From assembly GCF_027244095.1 (NCBI RefSeq), contig NC_069660.1:51909834-51973833 (forward strand): DNA of 64,000 nt, read 5' to 3'. A model generated the notes under the pieces. The model saw only the letters and a program-made list of their open reading frames with translations. It did no database searches and had not been told where the DNA came from. The stretch is from Hemicordylus capensis. Its lineage: Eukaryota; Chordata; Lepidosauria; Squamata; Cordylidae. The position numbers were made by a program, and so were the translations under genes. This document shows, piece after piece, positions 13,201-23,549 of this stretch (its first letter is position 1; the number at the start of each line of letters is the position of its first letter).

Positions 13201-16200
13201 ATTATGTCTAGTCCTCTGAGTATAAATACAACAAACAAGCATTCCTCAGAAATGCCAGACAATGGACAGAAAAGTATGCAAGCCAGACAACAATGGTAAG
13301 AAATGTACATCACTTCTATTATAAAAGAGTGTAGGTTAACCTTCACATGTGCAGTCTTGCTGTGCCCACTGAAATATTCCACATCTACGTCACTTAATTG
13401 CCTATCTTGTTATAGCTAAGTTTGTGGGATGCAAGTACTATGGATATTTGCAAGTGCCTGGATTTAACTTCTCTCATCTGGAATACCCTTTTCCTGGCAT
13501 TCTGGTTTCTTACTCATGTTCCCATAGCAGAAAATGTTGTGGGGAAATGGAAGGATTTTTCATATGAGGGTTTATTGTGTGTGTCTGATCTTGTAAATCA
13601 TGCCTTAGGTGTGAGCATTTGGTCTTTATCCTACTACAATCACACATTCTTTGGAATTGTCTGGCTTGTAGCCTGCATCTGTCTTGCAACAACACATGTG
13701 CTCCATGTTGGCATATGGGGGGAAACTAATCAGTGGAATCCAGGTGCTTTTGATGAAAAAATTTCCTAAACCCCAGACACCCTTTTCCAGTGAAATTTGG
13801 AGCAAGTGATTTCTTTCTTTCACTGAACCTGCCTGGCTAGTAAGTTGTCTCTGGAAATCTAACCTCTTAGGTCTGATCTATACATGCAGCAAAATAGACT
13901 ACCAGTTTGGACTGCAAGTGGGGGATGCCCCACAGAAAACCTCCCCACAAACAATAAAAAAAACCCCTGGGTTAGAAACTCTCATGCTGGTGGGAGGTTC
14001 TAAACCAGCCTGTTCACTGTCACAATAGTTTTCAGTTGGGGGTGGGCAACCTTTTTATTTTTTAATATAGTGGGCTGTTTATAAATGTGATTTCTCCACC
14101 TACAGTCTGAAGTGATCGAGTTCATTCTCTACACTCGGGTCTCTGCTATCTTATTCTGCTTAATGTGCAGATGAGGTCTAAATTCCAGCTTGCTTAAGAT
14201 TCTGTCCTCTTGGTCCCCCAAGAATGTTGGGGCACACTTGAGATTGGAGACAGAACATGATGAATCATTTGATTTTTCTTTGTGGAGGGATGGTGGTATG
14301 TTTGGATGTCTCCTGGCACCCAAGGTTGTCTGAAGAGGCACTGTTCTGGGAGGCTAGATTAGCCTCCACCAAGAACAGGTTCTTTAATGCTGTGGCCTCT
14401 GAGGGAGGCTCACACTGTCTAGCAGATAAAAATCTGCTAGATTTTTTAGGCAGGTAAATGCTTTTTTTAAGTGCTTAAAATTTTTTAAATTGAACTTTTA
14501 ATTTGTGTTAACTAAAGGTAAATACTAATTTTTAATTTTGTTGTACTATTTTATTGCTGGCTTTGTTCTAATGTTGCAAACCACCATAATAGCACTCATA
14601 ATGGTACATTTATTTATTCAACACTATTTTAGAAAATTTTCATCTTAATTTTGTTCCGCCCTCCAAGAAACTCAGAATGAGAGAGTAGGCATTTTTCTTT
14701 CCCCCCTCTTAACATTTTAAAAGCTGCATCTCCCCCACCCCATTTTCTGTTCATTGTACTTGCTCATGTTCAAAAATATTTATGAAGTGGCCAATCAAAA
14801 ACCTAGATGGGTACAGGAGAATTGGGCTTTAGCTGTCTCAAAGGAGCTAATTGGCTGGAGCTTATTCTTTCAAACACAAAGCCCAGAACTAGTGATGGGT
14901 CCAAGTTCAGGGTAGCTGCAGCAATCACTTCGGTATAGAATCTTCTGTGGCTGCTTAAAGAATAGTTAGTGTGTTCCAGTGTAAACAAAATGGTCTATCT
15001 GTATCTTGACAGTTATGCTCCCTATTTAGTGGTTTTGAATAGTGGTTTTGGAGGAAGCTAGATTATCTAGATCCATTTCAAACTGGCTTTAGAGCTAGCT
15101 ATGGGGTTGAGACAACCTTGGTTGGCCTGATGGATGACCTTTACCGGGGAATTGAGTGTGACTCTGCTGGTTCTTCTGAATAGCTCGGCGGCGTTTGGAT
15201 TTCCTGGGGGAGTTGGGGATAGGAGGCACTGCTTTGCAGTGGTTCCGCTCCTATCTCTCGGGTATATTCCAGAAGGTGGAGCTTGGTGACAGTTGCTCCT
15301 CAAAATGGGATCTGTTATATGGAGTCTCTCAGGGCTCTATTCTGTCACTAATGCTTTTTAATATCTACATGAAACCACTGGGTGAGGTCATCAGGAGTTT
15401 TGGTGCTGGGTGTTATCAGTATGTTGATGACACCCGAACCTACTTCTTCTTTTCATCTTCATCATCAGGAAATGACATTCATTCCCTAAATGCCTGCCTA
15501 CAGGCAGTAATGGGCTGGATGAGGGATAACAAATTGAAACTGAACACAAGCAAGATGGAGGTGTTCATTGTGGGGGCTCAGAATTTGAAGGATGAGTTGG
15601 AGCTTCCTGTGCTGGATAGGGTTACACTCCCCCGGAAGGAGCAGGTACGCAGCTTGGGAGTACCCAGGCCTCATCGTGGTATCTCAGGTGGAGGTCATGG
15701 CCAGGAGTGCTTTCTATCAGCTTCAACTGATTCAACAGTTGCATCCATTCCTTGAAGAGGATGACCTCAAAACAGTGGTGCATCAGCTGGTAACCTCTAG
15801 GCTTGACTATTGCAATATGCTCTAGGTGGGGCTGCCTTTATACGTAGTTCAGAAACTTCAGTTTAGTTTAGAATGTGGCAGCCAGATTTGTCTCTGGGGC
15901 AACCTGGAGAGACCATATTATGCCTTTTAAAATGGTTGCACTGGCTGCCGATATGTTTCCGGGCAAAATACAAAGTGGTGTTTATTACTTTTAAAGCCCT
16001 AAACAGTTTGTGTCTGGGTTACCTTAGAGAGCGCCGACTTACATGATCCCCACCACGTTAAGGTCATCTGTGGAGGTCCATCTCCAGTTACCACCCATAT
16101 GTCTGGTGGCAACTGAAAGGCAGGCCTTCTCTGTAGCTGCTCCAGGCTGTGGAATGCACTCCCTGCAGAAATCCGTAATCTGAATTAATTATTGGCCTTC

Positions 16201-17251
16201 AGGAGAGCCCTTAGACCTAACTTTTTGGCCTGGCCTTCGAGGGTTTTTTAACTGCTTTTAAACTGTAGATGTTTTGCCTGATTTTCCAAGGTTTTAAAAC
16301 TGTTTTAAATGTTTTAATGTTAGTTGGTTTTATATTGTGTTTATAGTTTTTGATTTTAACTGTTAAGTGATTTTAATTGTTCTTATTTTAATGTAAACTA
16401 CCCTGAGCCATTTTTGGATGGGTGGTATGAAAATCAAATATTTGTCACCAAATCTATAGCAAGCTGGATTGAAATGAAAATTGTGGTTATACAGCTGTAA
16501 CACTAGGGGGCATCTGGACCCTGAAAAAGAATATTGTTCCTCAGTTCTGTCTTCTAAACTAACAGAGATAGCAATTAAAATGAAGAAGCTACTCCTTCCC
16601 AGTCTGTCATAGTAAGGTTTTAGATTTCAGTAAATTTGATTCATTTGTAGCAAGATCGCATTTTTGTTCAGGGGTGTCACCTCGATACCTTTCAGAATTT
16701 GCTCCATATATCTGTGGTAACATGACCTATGCATAACCTATAAAAATTGCACACATTGTGCAAATCACCATCGATGTGATACTGAAAAGGATTGGCTGGT
16801 TCCCAGAACAACAAGAGTAGCTCATTGGTGATAAATGGTGATAGAGCAAAAGGAAATTTCACCCTCCTGCAGCATTGCAGACTTGGCTATCAAGCCAAAC
16901 ATTGCTATCAGTGTAGTAAGCTGTACTGTAATGACAGGACTCAAAGAAAGCTTAGATGGGTGGCTAGACTTGGTATGAGGTGGGGTGTCCGATCTGCATT
17001 CCTGAAGTGGTGGTGTGCTGCTTACAGCCTGAACACTTACAAGATGTGAATTGAAAGCACTGGTTATTTGAAGTAAGAGTGGACCATAAACCAACACTTT
17101 ATCTTCTCTGGTGATATTCCAGGCTTCAGAAACCCCAGATGAAGAGAACCACCAAAGTGCAGTCAACCCACCTAAAGACTCCAACAATTCCAAGAAAAGG
17201 AAAGGAAGTAGTACCAGTGGGTTGTCAAAAAAACCTTGCTTAGAAACATAG
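7136..17251 (+). CDS. UBE2T: UBE2T, ubiquitin-conjugating enzyme E2 T (six coding exons)
   Basis: UBE2T is the E2 that works with the Fanconi anaemia E3 ligase FANCL to monoubiquitinate FANCD2 and FANCI in the nucleus during crosslink repair. Joining 7136-7244, 9156-9225, 9543-9648, 10015-10113, 13212-13295 and 17123-17251 gives 198 codons plus TAG; human UBE2T has 197 residues. All junctions are GT-AG and keep frame. The protein begins [11 protein letters not shown], has the UBC fold with the YPFEPP and HPN (76-78) motifs, and has the active-site cysteine at residue 86 in GRICLDVL. The last exon encodes a low-complexity basic tail (KKRK), which varies most between species. The ATG lies four bases after an acceptor, so a non-coding exon upstream is expected. 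Nothing looks broken. Confidence 0.97.
8107..8848. repeat. Possible LTR-like fossil, family unknown
   Basis: In UBE2T intron 1, a 740-base stretch starts TGTCATGG and ends GTGCTCA, the usual TG...CA form. Its base composition differs from its surroundings, with C runs. No flanking duplication was seen and no coding part is attached. If real it is an old solo LTR; it could equally be another unclassified repeat. Confidence 0.25.
9156..9225 (+). CDS. UBE2T: UBE2T second coding exon
   Basis: The acceptor TTTTTTAG precedes 9156 and the donor gtaaat follows 9225. It encodes [12 protein letters not shown] and the strand ending VVPE, matching the human segment closely. It begins with two bases and ends with two bases of split codons. 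Confidence 0.95.
9543..9648 (+). CDS. UBE2T: UBE2T catalytic exon
   Basis: It encodes [18 protein letters not shown] and the catalytic GRICLDVL, with Cys86 of the assembled protein. The donor after CCACCTAAA is gtaagg, phase 0. Confidence 0.96.
10015..10113 (+). CDS. UBE2T: UBE2T fourth coding exon
   Basis: This 99-base, phase-0 exon encodes [17 protein letters not shown] and [13 protein letters not shown]. The acceptor is TTCTACGAAG and the donor gtaagt. Confidence 0.96.
10114..11845 (+). other. UBE2T intron, no gene recognised
   Basis: Apart from a short LINE-end-like piece at about 11818-11845 (TTTATATACCG), nothing is recognised. A short stretch at about 11478-11515 (GGGAGTAAGCTCTATTGA) resembles a dispersed repeat. 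Open frames here up to about 120 codons have no known match and look random. Confidence 0.5.
11920..12459 (+). repeat. Sauria-type tRNA SINE, interrupted
   Basis: The tRNA-like head lies at about 11921-11995, with A box (TAATGACGCAGCAGGG) and B box (GGTTTGAATTCC). The 3' tail (AGAGTCAACACTGACTTGAC) resembles the BovB-type tail of Sauria SINEs. It is itself interrupted at 12083-12368. It is flanked by a 13-base direct duplication. Confidence 0.8.
12083..12368 (-). repeat. Innermost repeat: SINE with L2-like tail
   Basis: On the minus strand it reads through TTGTGAGCCCTTTGGGGAC to a 3' end like that of the L2-type LINE at 16.4 kb. ATTGATTGATTG repeats mark the tail at about 12095-12120. The same family is seen, on the + strand, at 28.29 and 37.74 kb. 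A related fragment follows at 12560-12770, also minus. Confidence 0.7.
13212..13295 (+). CDS. UBE2T: UBE2T fifth coding exon
   Basis: This 84-base, phase-0 exon encodes [16 protein letters not shown] and the start of the C-terminal helix (QWTEKYA). The acceptor is TATGTCTAG and the donor gtaaga. Confidence 0.95.
13296..15054 (+). other. UBE2T last intron, left part
   Basis: No gene is recognised. A 115-codon open frame at 13422-13769 lies here, but it has no recognisable domain and no splice or promoter context. From about 14460 to 14760 the DNA is T-rich. Confidence 0.45.
15055..16440 (+). mobile_element. L2-like LINE fragment, sense to UBE2T
   Basis: The 3' half of an L2-type LINE. The frame at 15195-15755 shows RT motifs [25 protein letters not shown], the YVDD box (YQYVDD) and [18 protein letters not shown]. 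The frame breaks after that, and the C-terminal part continues degenerate to about 16240. The 3' end (CCTGAGCCATTTTTGGATGG) lies at about 16385-16440. It lacks the endonuclease, as is common for 5'-truncated copies. Confidence 0.85.
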
Positions 17252-17530
17252 AGAGATTACTTCTATGTTAGATCCCAGTCTCTGTCAATGTTTGTCTTAG
17301 TTTTACTTTCCATTCTTATGGGCTTAACACATGTACATAATGTGTAAACAATATATTAATAGATGCCTTTCCAGTTCTCATAACATCCAGTGTGGCATAT
17401 CCCTGTCTTTTTTTTAAAAAGGTTTTACTTCAATATAATTCTTCTCTTCTCATTTGCTCAATTTTGTACATCTGTTTTTTGTATGTTTTGAATGAGGACA
17501 GAAATGTGAGAATAAAAAATATTTGATCTT
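17123..17530 (+). CDS. UBE2T: UBE2T last exon with 3' UTR
   Basis: The coding part, 17123-17251, encodes a 42-residue hydrophilic tail beginning [10 protein letters not shown] and ends in TAG at 17249-17251. This tail is poorly conserved in the family, but length and frame fit. The 3' UTR runs to about 17530. Confidence 0.88.
17511..17516 (+). terminator. UBE2T polyadenylation signal
   Basis: A canonical AATAAA lies 260 bases after the UBE2T stop. A second, weaker ATTAAA follows at about 17570, so alternative 3' ends are possible. Confidence 0.7.
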
Positions 17531-17629
17531 GCTATGACTAATGGTTACTTAAAGGAGTTGCTTTCAACAATTAAAGCTTTGTATGTGCAACTCCAGGCTC
17601 GCTGCTGGTCTAAGAATGGGTGTAAATAA

Positions 17630-17700
17630 TATTTTATTTATCTATCTATCAAATTTATATCCCGCCCAAACTTATGTCTCTGGGCAGCCAAATGTATGTA
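17630..17700 (-). repeat. LINE 3'-end fragment
   Basis: A short piece (ATTTATATCCCGCCC, then TGTCTCTGGGCAG) resembles LINE 3' ends on the minus strand, as at 42.2 and 55.65 kb. It lies just past the UBE2T 3' end. Confidence 0.5.
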
Positions 17701-18354
17701 TCTGTTCATCCGTTCACTTATGTATTTGTTCATCCATTTCTTAGCTGTCTTGGAAGTTGCAGCCCAGCCTTTAGTGAGCTGAACATAAATCTGAAAGTCA
17801 TATAGTTCAGCAGTAGACTGCATGCTTTCACAGGTTCCTTTAATGGCATCTAATTAAAAAGAATGCGTGGTTAGCTGGGTTGGGTTGATTGTCAGGTTGG
17901 AAATATATGGGCAGTGGCCATTTGCCCCCTCTCGGCTGCCAGAGTGGTAAGCTGAACAAAGTGGTGGATGGGAAGAAGCAGTAACCCTTTTGTATGTTAC
18001 TTTTCAGTCACATGCTGATCACCATGTGACTATTGCAATCATGTGGGCTGGACAGGTTTCTTTCCAGCATACCAGCAACATCAGCCCTGTCCATGTGGTA
18101 GGTGATACTTATACACAATCATCAGTGGTGTGAGATTGTACCAAGTGGCTCCCATACTGCTACATGCATGAGTGAAGGGAGTCTGCTTTTCCTAATTTTG
18201 GCATAGTTTGGGGGTGTAGATGTGACTGTTTTCAAATGACTTGCTGACCCCGAATGTCTTTAGGCTTGCTTTCTAGCACACACGATGGTATGGAAAGCTT
18301 TTGTGTTAGGAGACTCTACAGCTTCTTGCGAGCTCCTCTCTGCCTCTTAAATTA

Positions 18355-18655
18355 AGGGCTGTCTACGGCCGACAGCAGTCGGCCAGGGTAAGGGGGACTC
18401 GGCAGCTGGGAGGGAGGGTGGGCGGTTGGCGGCGTCAGCCGCGGGAGTAAATTTTTTTTTAAGGTTACATGGCCTCCGCTCTGCCCCCGGTCTCCGTCTC
18501 CCCGGCCTGGCGGGGGCAAGTGCCTGGGCCGATTTGGCCCTTAAAGGTGGGGGGGGGAATGGCGGAGGGAGGGGGAATGGCGGCGGGGGGCCAGGAGCGC
18601 CGTTACTAGCGCCCCTTATTCAACGGGCCAAAATTCACTTGTTTAATAAATAATA
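18355..18655 (-). repeat. GC-rich repeat, copy 1, family unnamed
   Basis: Very GC-rich DNA in AT-rich surroundings. Its complement runs ACAAGTGAATTTTGGCCCGT, AATAAGGGGCGCTAGTAACG, then CCGCCGCCATTCCCCCTCC and CGGGGAGACGGAGACCGG. The same words come in the same order in the second copy at 62.9-63.1 kb, so it is a dispersed repeat and not a CpG-island promoter. No coding capacity is recognised. Confidence 0.65.
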
Positions 18656-20175
18656 CCTTGGAGTGTGGCACACATGCTTTTGTGAGCTATTGCAATTAGT
18701 ATGTCCGATGCCAGGCTTAAAAAAAAACAAACCACTTTAACAGAAATCCATGCTAGGACATCTTGGAATTTCGCTCTGGATGGATGTGCATGCTCACATA
18801 CACAGTTAACAAACTCAGGATCTCCACAACATCCAAACTGTTTCTGTTCAAAGAATAGTCGGCATAAAAACTTGTCTACTATGACAAAAGCAAATTTTAC
18901 TACTCATTTCTTATAGACTGAAAAACTAATACAGTTTGCCCTTTTAAAAAATAAATATAAATAAACATGTATGTATGTCAAGGAACCCACTGAGCCACCC
19001 TTACCTACCAAATTTCTTGCTGGAATAAATCAGTCGTTTAAGATCCTATGACATTTTGGGTAAAATGTCCAAAATCAGAACTTTTGCCAAAATATGTTCA
19101 GAACAATTTTTGAAAGCCCGTTATAGAATCTATCACTAGGTTTCTATTCAGAATCGCAAAATCTGGGCACACTCTATATAATATGTTTTGTTTTGCTATA
19201 CATATCTTAATAATCAATTTTAAATTCATTTTGAATATCCAACAGGAAAGTGGATGGATATCTATCTATAGTTGCATAATTTTATGTTGACAGTATGGTC
19301 TATCCTGTAGTAGCTTTGGGTGGGTATAAGTGATTTGTGTATCAAGATGTGGATGGACTAACTTAATGGTAGTGAGATCAACCAGATGCTGAGACCTGGT
19401 TGCATCATTTCTTTGGTCCCTGGTTAAAAATGGTTGATTTCCGCTTCTCCTTTGAATGAAGTATTAATGTACAGCCTTCCCACTTCTGCTCATGTAAAAA
19501 CTTGTGTGGAGTTTAATTTCTATAGGTAAGTAGTGTTCAAGCTTTTCAGGCAACACTTTCCACATTAATTTATCTACCAAGGGATTCCTGTGCATTCTGG
19601 GGCACACATTCAGTTCATGCATAGAATAATGGCTCTTGGCCCTCACTATGGTCTCACATGGACTATCCTAGGATATACCCAGAAGTTGCCAGCAACTGCA
19701 GGTTTTAGAGGAAGACAGAGCATGGTAGAGAAGTAGCCATTGCCATTACCATTACTGATTTTCTCTTGGCAGAATCATTGCTTAAGCTTCCAAGGAACCT
19801 TTGTCCCCTGGGCCATAGTTTGAAAACCGGGCTCAATTTCCTTCTGGCCTTTATGGAGTTCTTCAGGCTTGGCACCACATTTTTCTTGTACAGGGCATGT
19901 TGCTATAGAACAGTTCTTATTGAAAAGTAAATTGCAATCCATTTTGGGCTCGGCCAGCTCTTCATCAAAAGAACACAGACCTGCTTCCAAAAAAATCTCC
20001 CTTTATGTTCTCCAAGAGAAGCTGCATGATATCAATGCCTTGTTTAAAAAAAAAAAAAAAAATTACTGAAGTTTCTGTTATTGTGCTCCTGGTTCACACA
20101 CTATCTTTCAATCTGATGAAACTCTAAATATGGCTATCTTGTTGGTTGTGCCTTTTTAAGTTAAAGCAATTAAAC
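18656..20175. other. UBE2T-LGR6 intergenic stretch
   Basis: No gene, RNA or recognisable repeat is seen apart from A runs near 18720 and 20045. It lies between the two convergent gene ends. Confidence 0.5.
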
Positions 20176-20313
20176 CAGTGGTTTCCAAACTGGGAGCCTC
20201 CAGATGTTGAGGAACTACAGTTCCAATCATCCCCAGCCATAATACATTGTAGCTGGGGCTGATGGGAGTTGTAGTTCAGCAACATCTGGAGGCTCCCAGT
20301 TTGGGGACCACTG
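20176..20313. mobile_element. Foldback hAT-type MITE
   Basis: Long inverted arms: the left reads CAGTGGTTTCCAAACTGGGA and the right is its near complement, ending ACCACTG. Arms include CCTCCAGATGTTG and a core with ACTACA and CATCCCCAGCCA. The flanks share ATTAAA inside 8-base windows, fitting a worn hAT 8 bp target duplication. Confidence 0.75.
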
Positions 20314-20700
20314 CATTAAATGATTTCCAAAAGATCTAATTCTGTAATTTTCTCAGGCTTTTTCATCAAAGCCTCTTAAAAAGTATTAGCAGTGCAAATG
20401 GTACCACTCATAAGTGGGATTTACTTTTATGTAAACATGTTTTGGATTGAGAAGTTAGTGTCCAGAATGTTTCATAAACAAGAGTTTGCAGTTACTAGAC
20501 AAAATTAGTGTTTCTCCATGAGATGAAAAGTATGTGATCAAATAGATCAACTAAAGTGTTTACAGCTTGGCCATAACCACACAGAAGTGTGTCCCATTTG
20601 TTTATATGTAGCTTTCAGCTTCTAGTATACATGAACATTTTTTGTCTACTCTTTACTTATGTCTCTTACCTTCCTAATTTTTCTTTAGCATGTTCTAGAG

Positions 20701-20826
20701 CAAGGGTGGGCAAACTTGCCCATCTAGTTGTGGTTGAACTACAACTTCAACCATTTCCAATCACAGTAAACTGTGGCTGGGAATGATGTAGTTTAACAGC
20801 TGGAGGGCCAAATTTGCTCACCCTTG
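20701..20826. mobile_element. Second foldback hAT-type MITE
   Basis: The ends CAAGGGTGGGCAAACTTG and CAAATTTGCTCACCCTTG are inverted copies. The flanks TTCTAGAG and TTCTAGGG are an 8 bp duplication with one mismatch. The core again has GAACTACAACTTC, like the other foldback elements in the window. Confidence 0.75.
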
Positions 20827-20829
20827 TTC

Positions 20830-22735
20830 TAGGGAGTCCACAAATCTGCATTGTCACAATTAGACAACGAAGACTGGATTCTGGTTTTCTGACATATGGA
20901 CTGATATCAGCATTGGAGCCTTAGGAATTCCCAGGTTCATGACTAAAAAGAGGCTTAATCCCCTCCTCCATGCTTTCATGGAGGAAATGGCTGTGCAGAA
21001 ATGTAGACAGTTTCTGCTAAAGGCCCAAACAGGTTATGTCTGCTTTTGGTCTTCTAGTGATCCATGGGCAAATCTTCAATGCACACAGCTTTTGTCTCTT
21101 TTCAGACTCCCTATCCATACCTGTTTGTTTATGCTTTTTGCCTATTGCATCCCATTTCTTTTTCCTTGATAAGTCAAATTTGACACAATCTAAATTTTCC
21201 AGCCAAATATACAGATCACGTATATGTACGCACATTTATCTACACATTACAATTTCCATCATTTGTTCCAATTCTAGACTTCAACTTGAAGTTTTGAAGT
21301 TGAATTGAAGTTGTTTGTATTGCATGCTATTTTTTAATTAGGTATACTACTATTAATACTTCCAGAAACTGAAGCATTCCAATGGGCTTACTTAACATTC
21401 CAGCTCTTGTGGGTTAGCCATCTATATCTGGGTTTTTTAAAAAGAAAAACTCAAACTTTGATCCACTTTATTTCTTGAGTTATCCAAAGTAACAGTCTAT
21501 CAATATTGTCTATTCCCTCTGAAGTTAAAGGGAGTTTGTTCATTCGTTCATCTCCTTGATCCTACATATAAAGGCCCTGAATGGTAAGACTTCATGAGAT
21601 AAGAATTTTTGGTTTTTTCAATTTCCCTGAAGGGTTAGTGTAATGCCTCAACAGCTAGTTTGTCTCTGGTGCTGTCAAGATAGACTCCTTCCTTATTAAC
21701 ACAAAGCCTTTCACTGTTTGTTTGAAGTAGTATGCTTATGTATGTTAAACCCTCCTGTCTTGTATTTTCCAAATTTTACTTGCTTACATGCTACAAAATG
21801 CTGGTTCTTCCCAGTGCATATACATGGGCTGGCTCACATATTGGCACTTCACTTGAGTACTGGATTGATGACTGGGTCCTGAATGTGTAAATCGACTCCT
21901 TTGGAAAGCAATGTGTTTGAGGTGAGGTGGAAACTTTTATCTGTTATGGTTCATTCATACATGTAAGTTGTTGCTTGTCATCAAGTGATGAACATGTATG
22001 TGTGAATCAGCTTGAGTGAGCCATAGGGGGGGAAATGAAAATGGTAAGTTTTTAAAATTACAACTTTTAATTTTCTACATAGTTTTCCATAGAGAATGCT
22101 TTACAAATCAATATACAAAAAAGTAAGTAGGAATTCAAATGAGGGTCAACAAGAGAGGGAAAGTGGCTATATATCTCTATATAAATATACACATAATATA
22201 CAAACACACGCATGCTTGAATATTGCATATATGGCATCATGTATATACAGACAATAACATATACATGGTGTGTAAAGGCATTCTGCTTGAAAGTTTTCTT
22301 GCATGGGATGGGAACTTAGACACAGCTGACTTTGGATACAGCAGTGTTGATGGTATAGGAAATGTTTTTTAAGAGTGGACTGAGTCCAACTTAAGCTACC
22401 AAGGATGATTATCCTTTCCAAGTATGGTTAGCTGATATTAATCTCAATTTAAAAGGAGACAAGTAGTAATAGCCCCTTTTCATCTGATACATGAATTGAT
22501 GGTAACAGGAAAATTAAAGCAGCTGAAAGCTTATCCAAGCCAAAAGATTGGACTATTTGTAGTTATGATTGGACTACAAATGGCAACCACCTGAGTGGAG
22601 TAGCCTATATTTTAAGAAAGCTGGTGGCTTCTACCCAGGTATTTTCCTCTTGCATGGTCTTTAATTAAGCTACAGACCAAAGGAAAAGATTTTTTTCTGC
22701 TGCATGTGTTGCATCCTACATCTGTCACCTACTCA
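20830..22735. other. Intergenic stretch with nothing recognised
   Basis: No gene or clear repeat was identified. AT-rich simple sequence lies at about 22165-22205. Confidence 0.4.
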
Positions 22736-22740
22736 TTAAC

Positions 22741-22910
22741 TAGATGGTGCCACAGCTCAGTGGTAGAGCATCTACTTTGCATGAAGAAGGTACCAGGTTA
22801 AATACTTGGCATGTAGGGCTGGGAAAGATTCTGGGCGGTGTAGGCACTACTGAACTAGACGGACCAATAGTCTGACTTGGAATAAAGTAGTTTCCTGTGT
22901 TCCTAGATGC
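22741..22910 (+). repeat. tRNA-derived SINE
   Basis: It starts with a tRNA-like head: an A box (CAGCTCAGTGGTAGAGC) and a worn B box (GGTTAAATACT). The body, with GGGCTGGGAAAGATTC and GAACTAGACGGACCAATAG, matches in complement the SINE family at 11846. It is not a functional tRNA gene, since no cloverleaf 3' half follows. Confidence 0.75.
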
Positions 22911-23359
22911 CCTCTGCTTTTTGTGAGTGATGATCATTGAATACCAATGCAGCATGAGCTTCCTCAAGCCTTTTCAGGTCATGTTCACAAAGGATAAGAA
23001 CATCTTTTCACCTGGAATATGTCACCTGCACAATTTAATGCAGTACAGAAAGCAGAAGAGAATCACTGTTAAACTGAGTGTATATTCCAATCAACGTTAT
23101 CTTATTGGAAATGCATCATATCATGTTTTCTGCAGGAAATGCAGAAAACAATTGCCAAGGTGCAGTCTTGGTGGTGGTTTTTATTTTTATTTTTTTAATC
23201 AGCCCTTTGGGAATCCAGGAACAGTTGAGATAACTGATAGTTCCTTCCTTACTGTAAAAAGTTTTAAAGATACTAAAGACTGAATATTGTTGCATAGCTT
23301 AAGAAAGGACCTTGCTCCCACTCCCCACCAGAGCTTTTGGATCATAGGAACTGAATTTT

Positions 23360-23452
23360 TGTAATATCCATAAGGGTTAGGGACCTGACTATTCATTTGG
23401 GTCCTAGGATCAGCATAGTTGCCGTATCTGTAAGGATTAGGGACCTGACTTC
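23360..23452. repeat. Short direct repeat
   Basis: The words TAAGGGTTAGGGACCTGACT and TAAGGATTAGGGACCTGACT occur twice, about 60 bases apart. This is a small local duplication with no other feature. Confidence 0.5.
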
Positions 23453-23549
23453 TCACTCATAACTGCACGTGAGACCCTCATGGATTCACAGGTTTCCTGT
23501 TATGCTAGCTGCACTTTTTTGGCTAGAGCATAATGATTCTCCCTAATAC

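Noticed and set aside
13422-13769. 115-codon hydrophobic open frame in a UBE2T intron
   Set aside because: No known family, no exon borders in phase with UBE2T, and the full UBE2T protein is already complete without it.
22741-22815. Possible tRNA gene
   Set aside because: The A and B boxes belong to a SINE head; the rest of the cloverleaf is absent and a SINE body follows.
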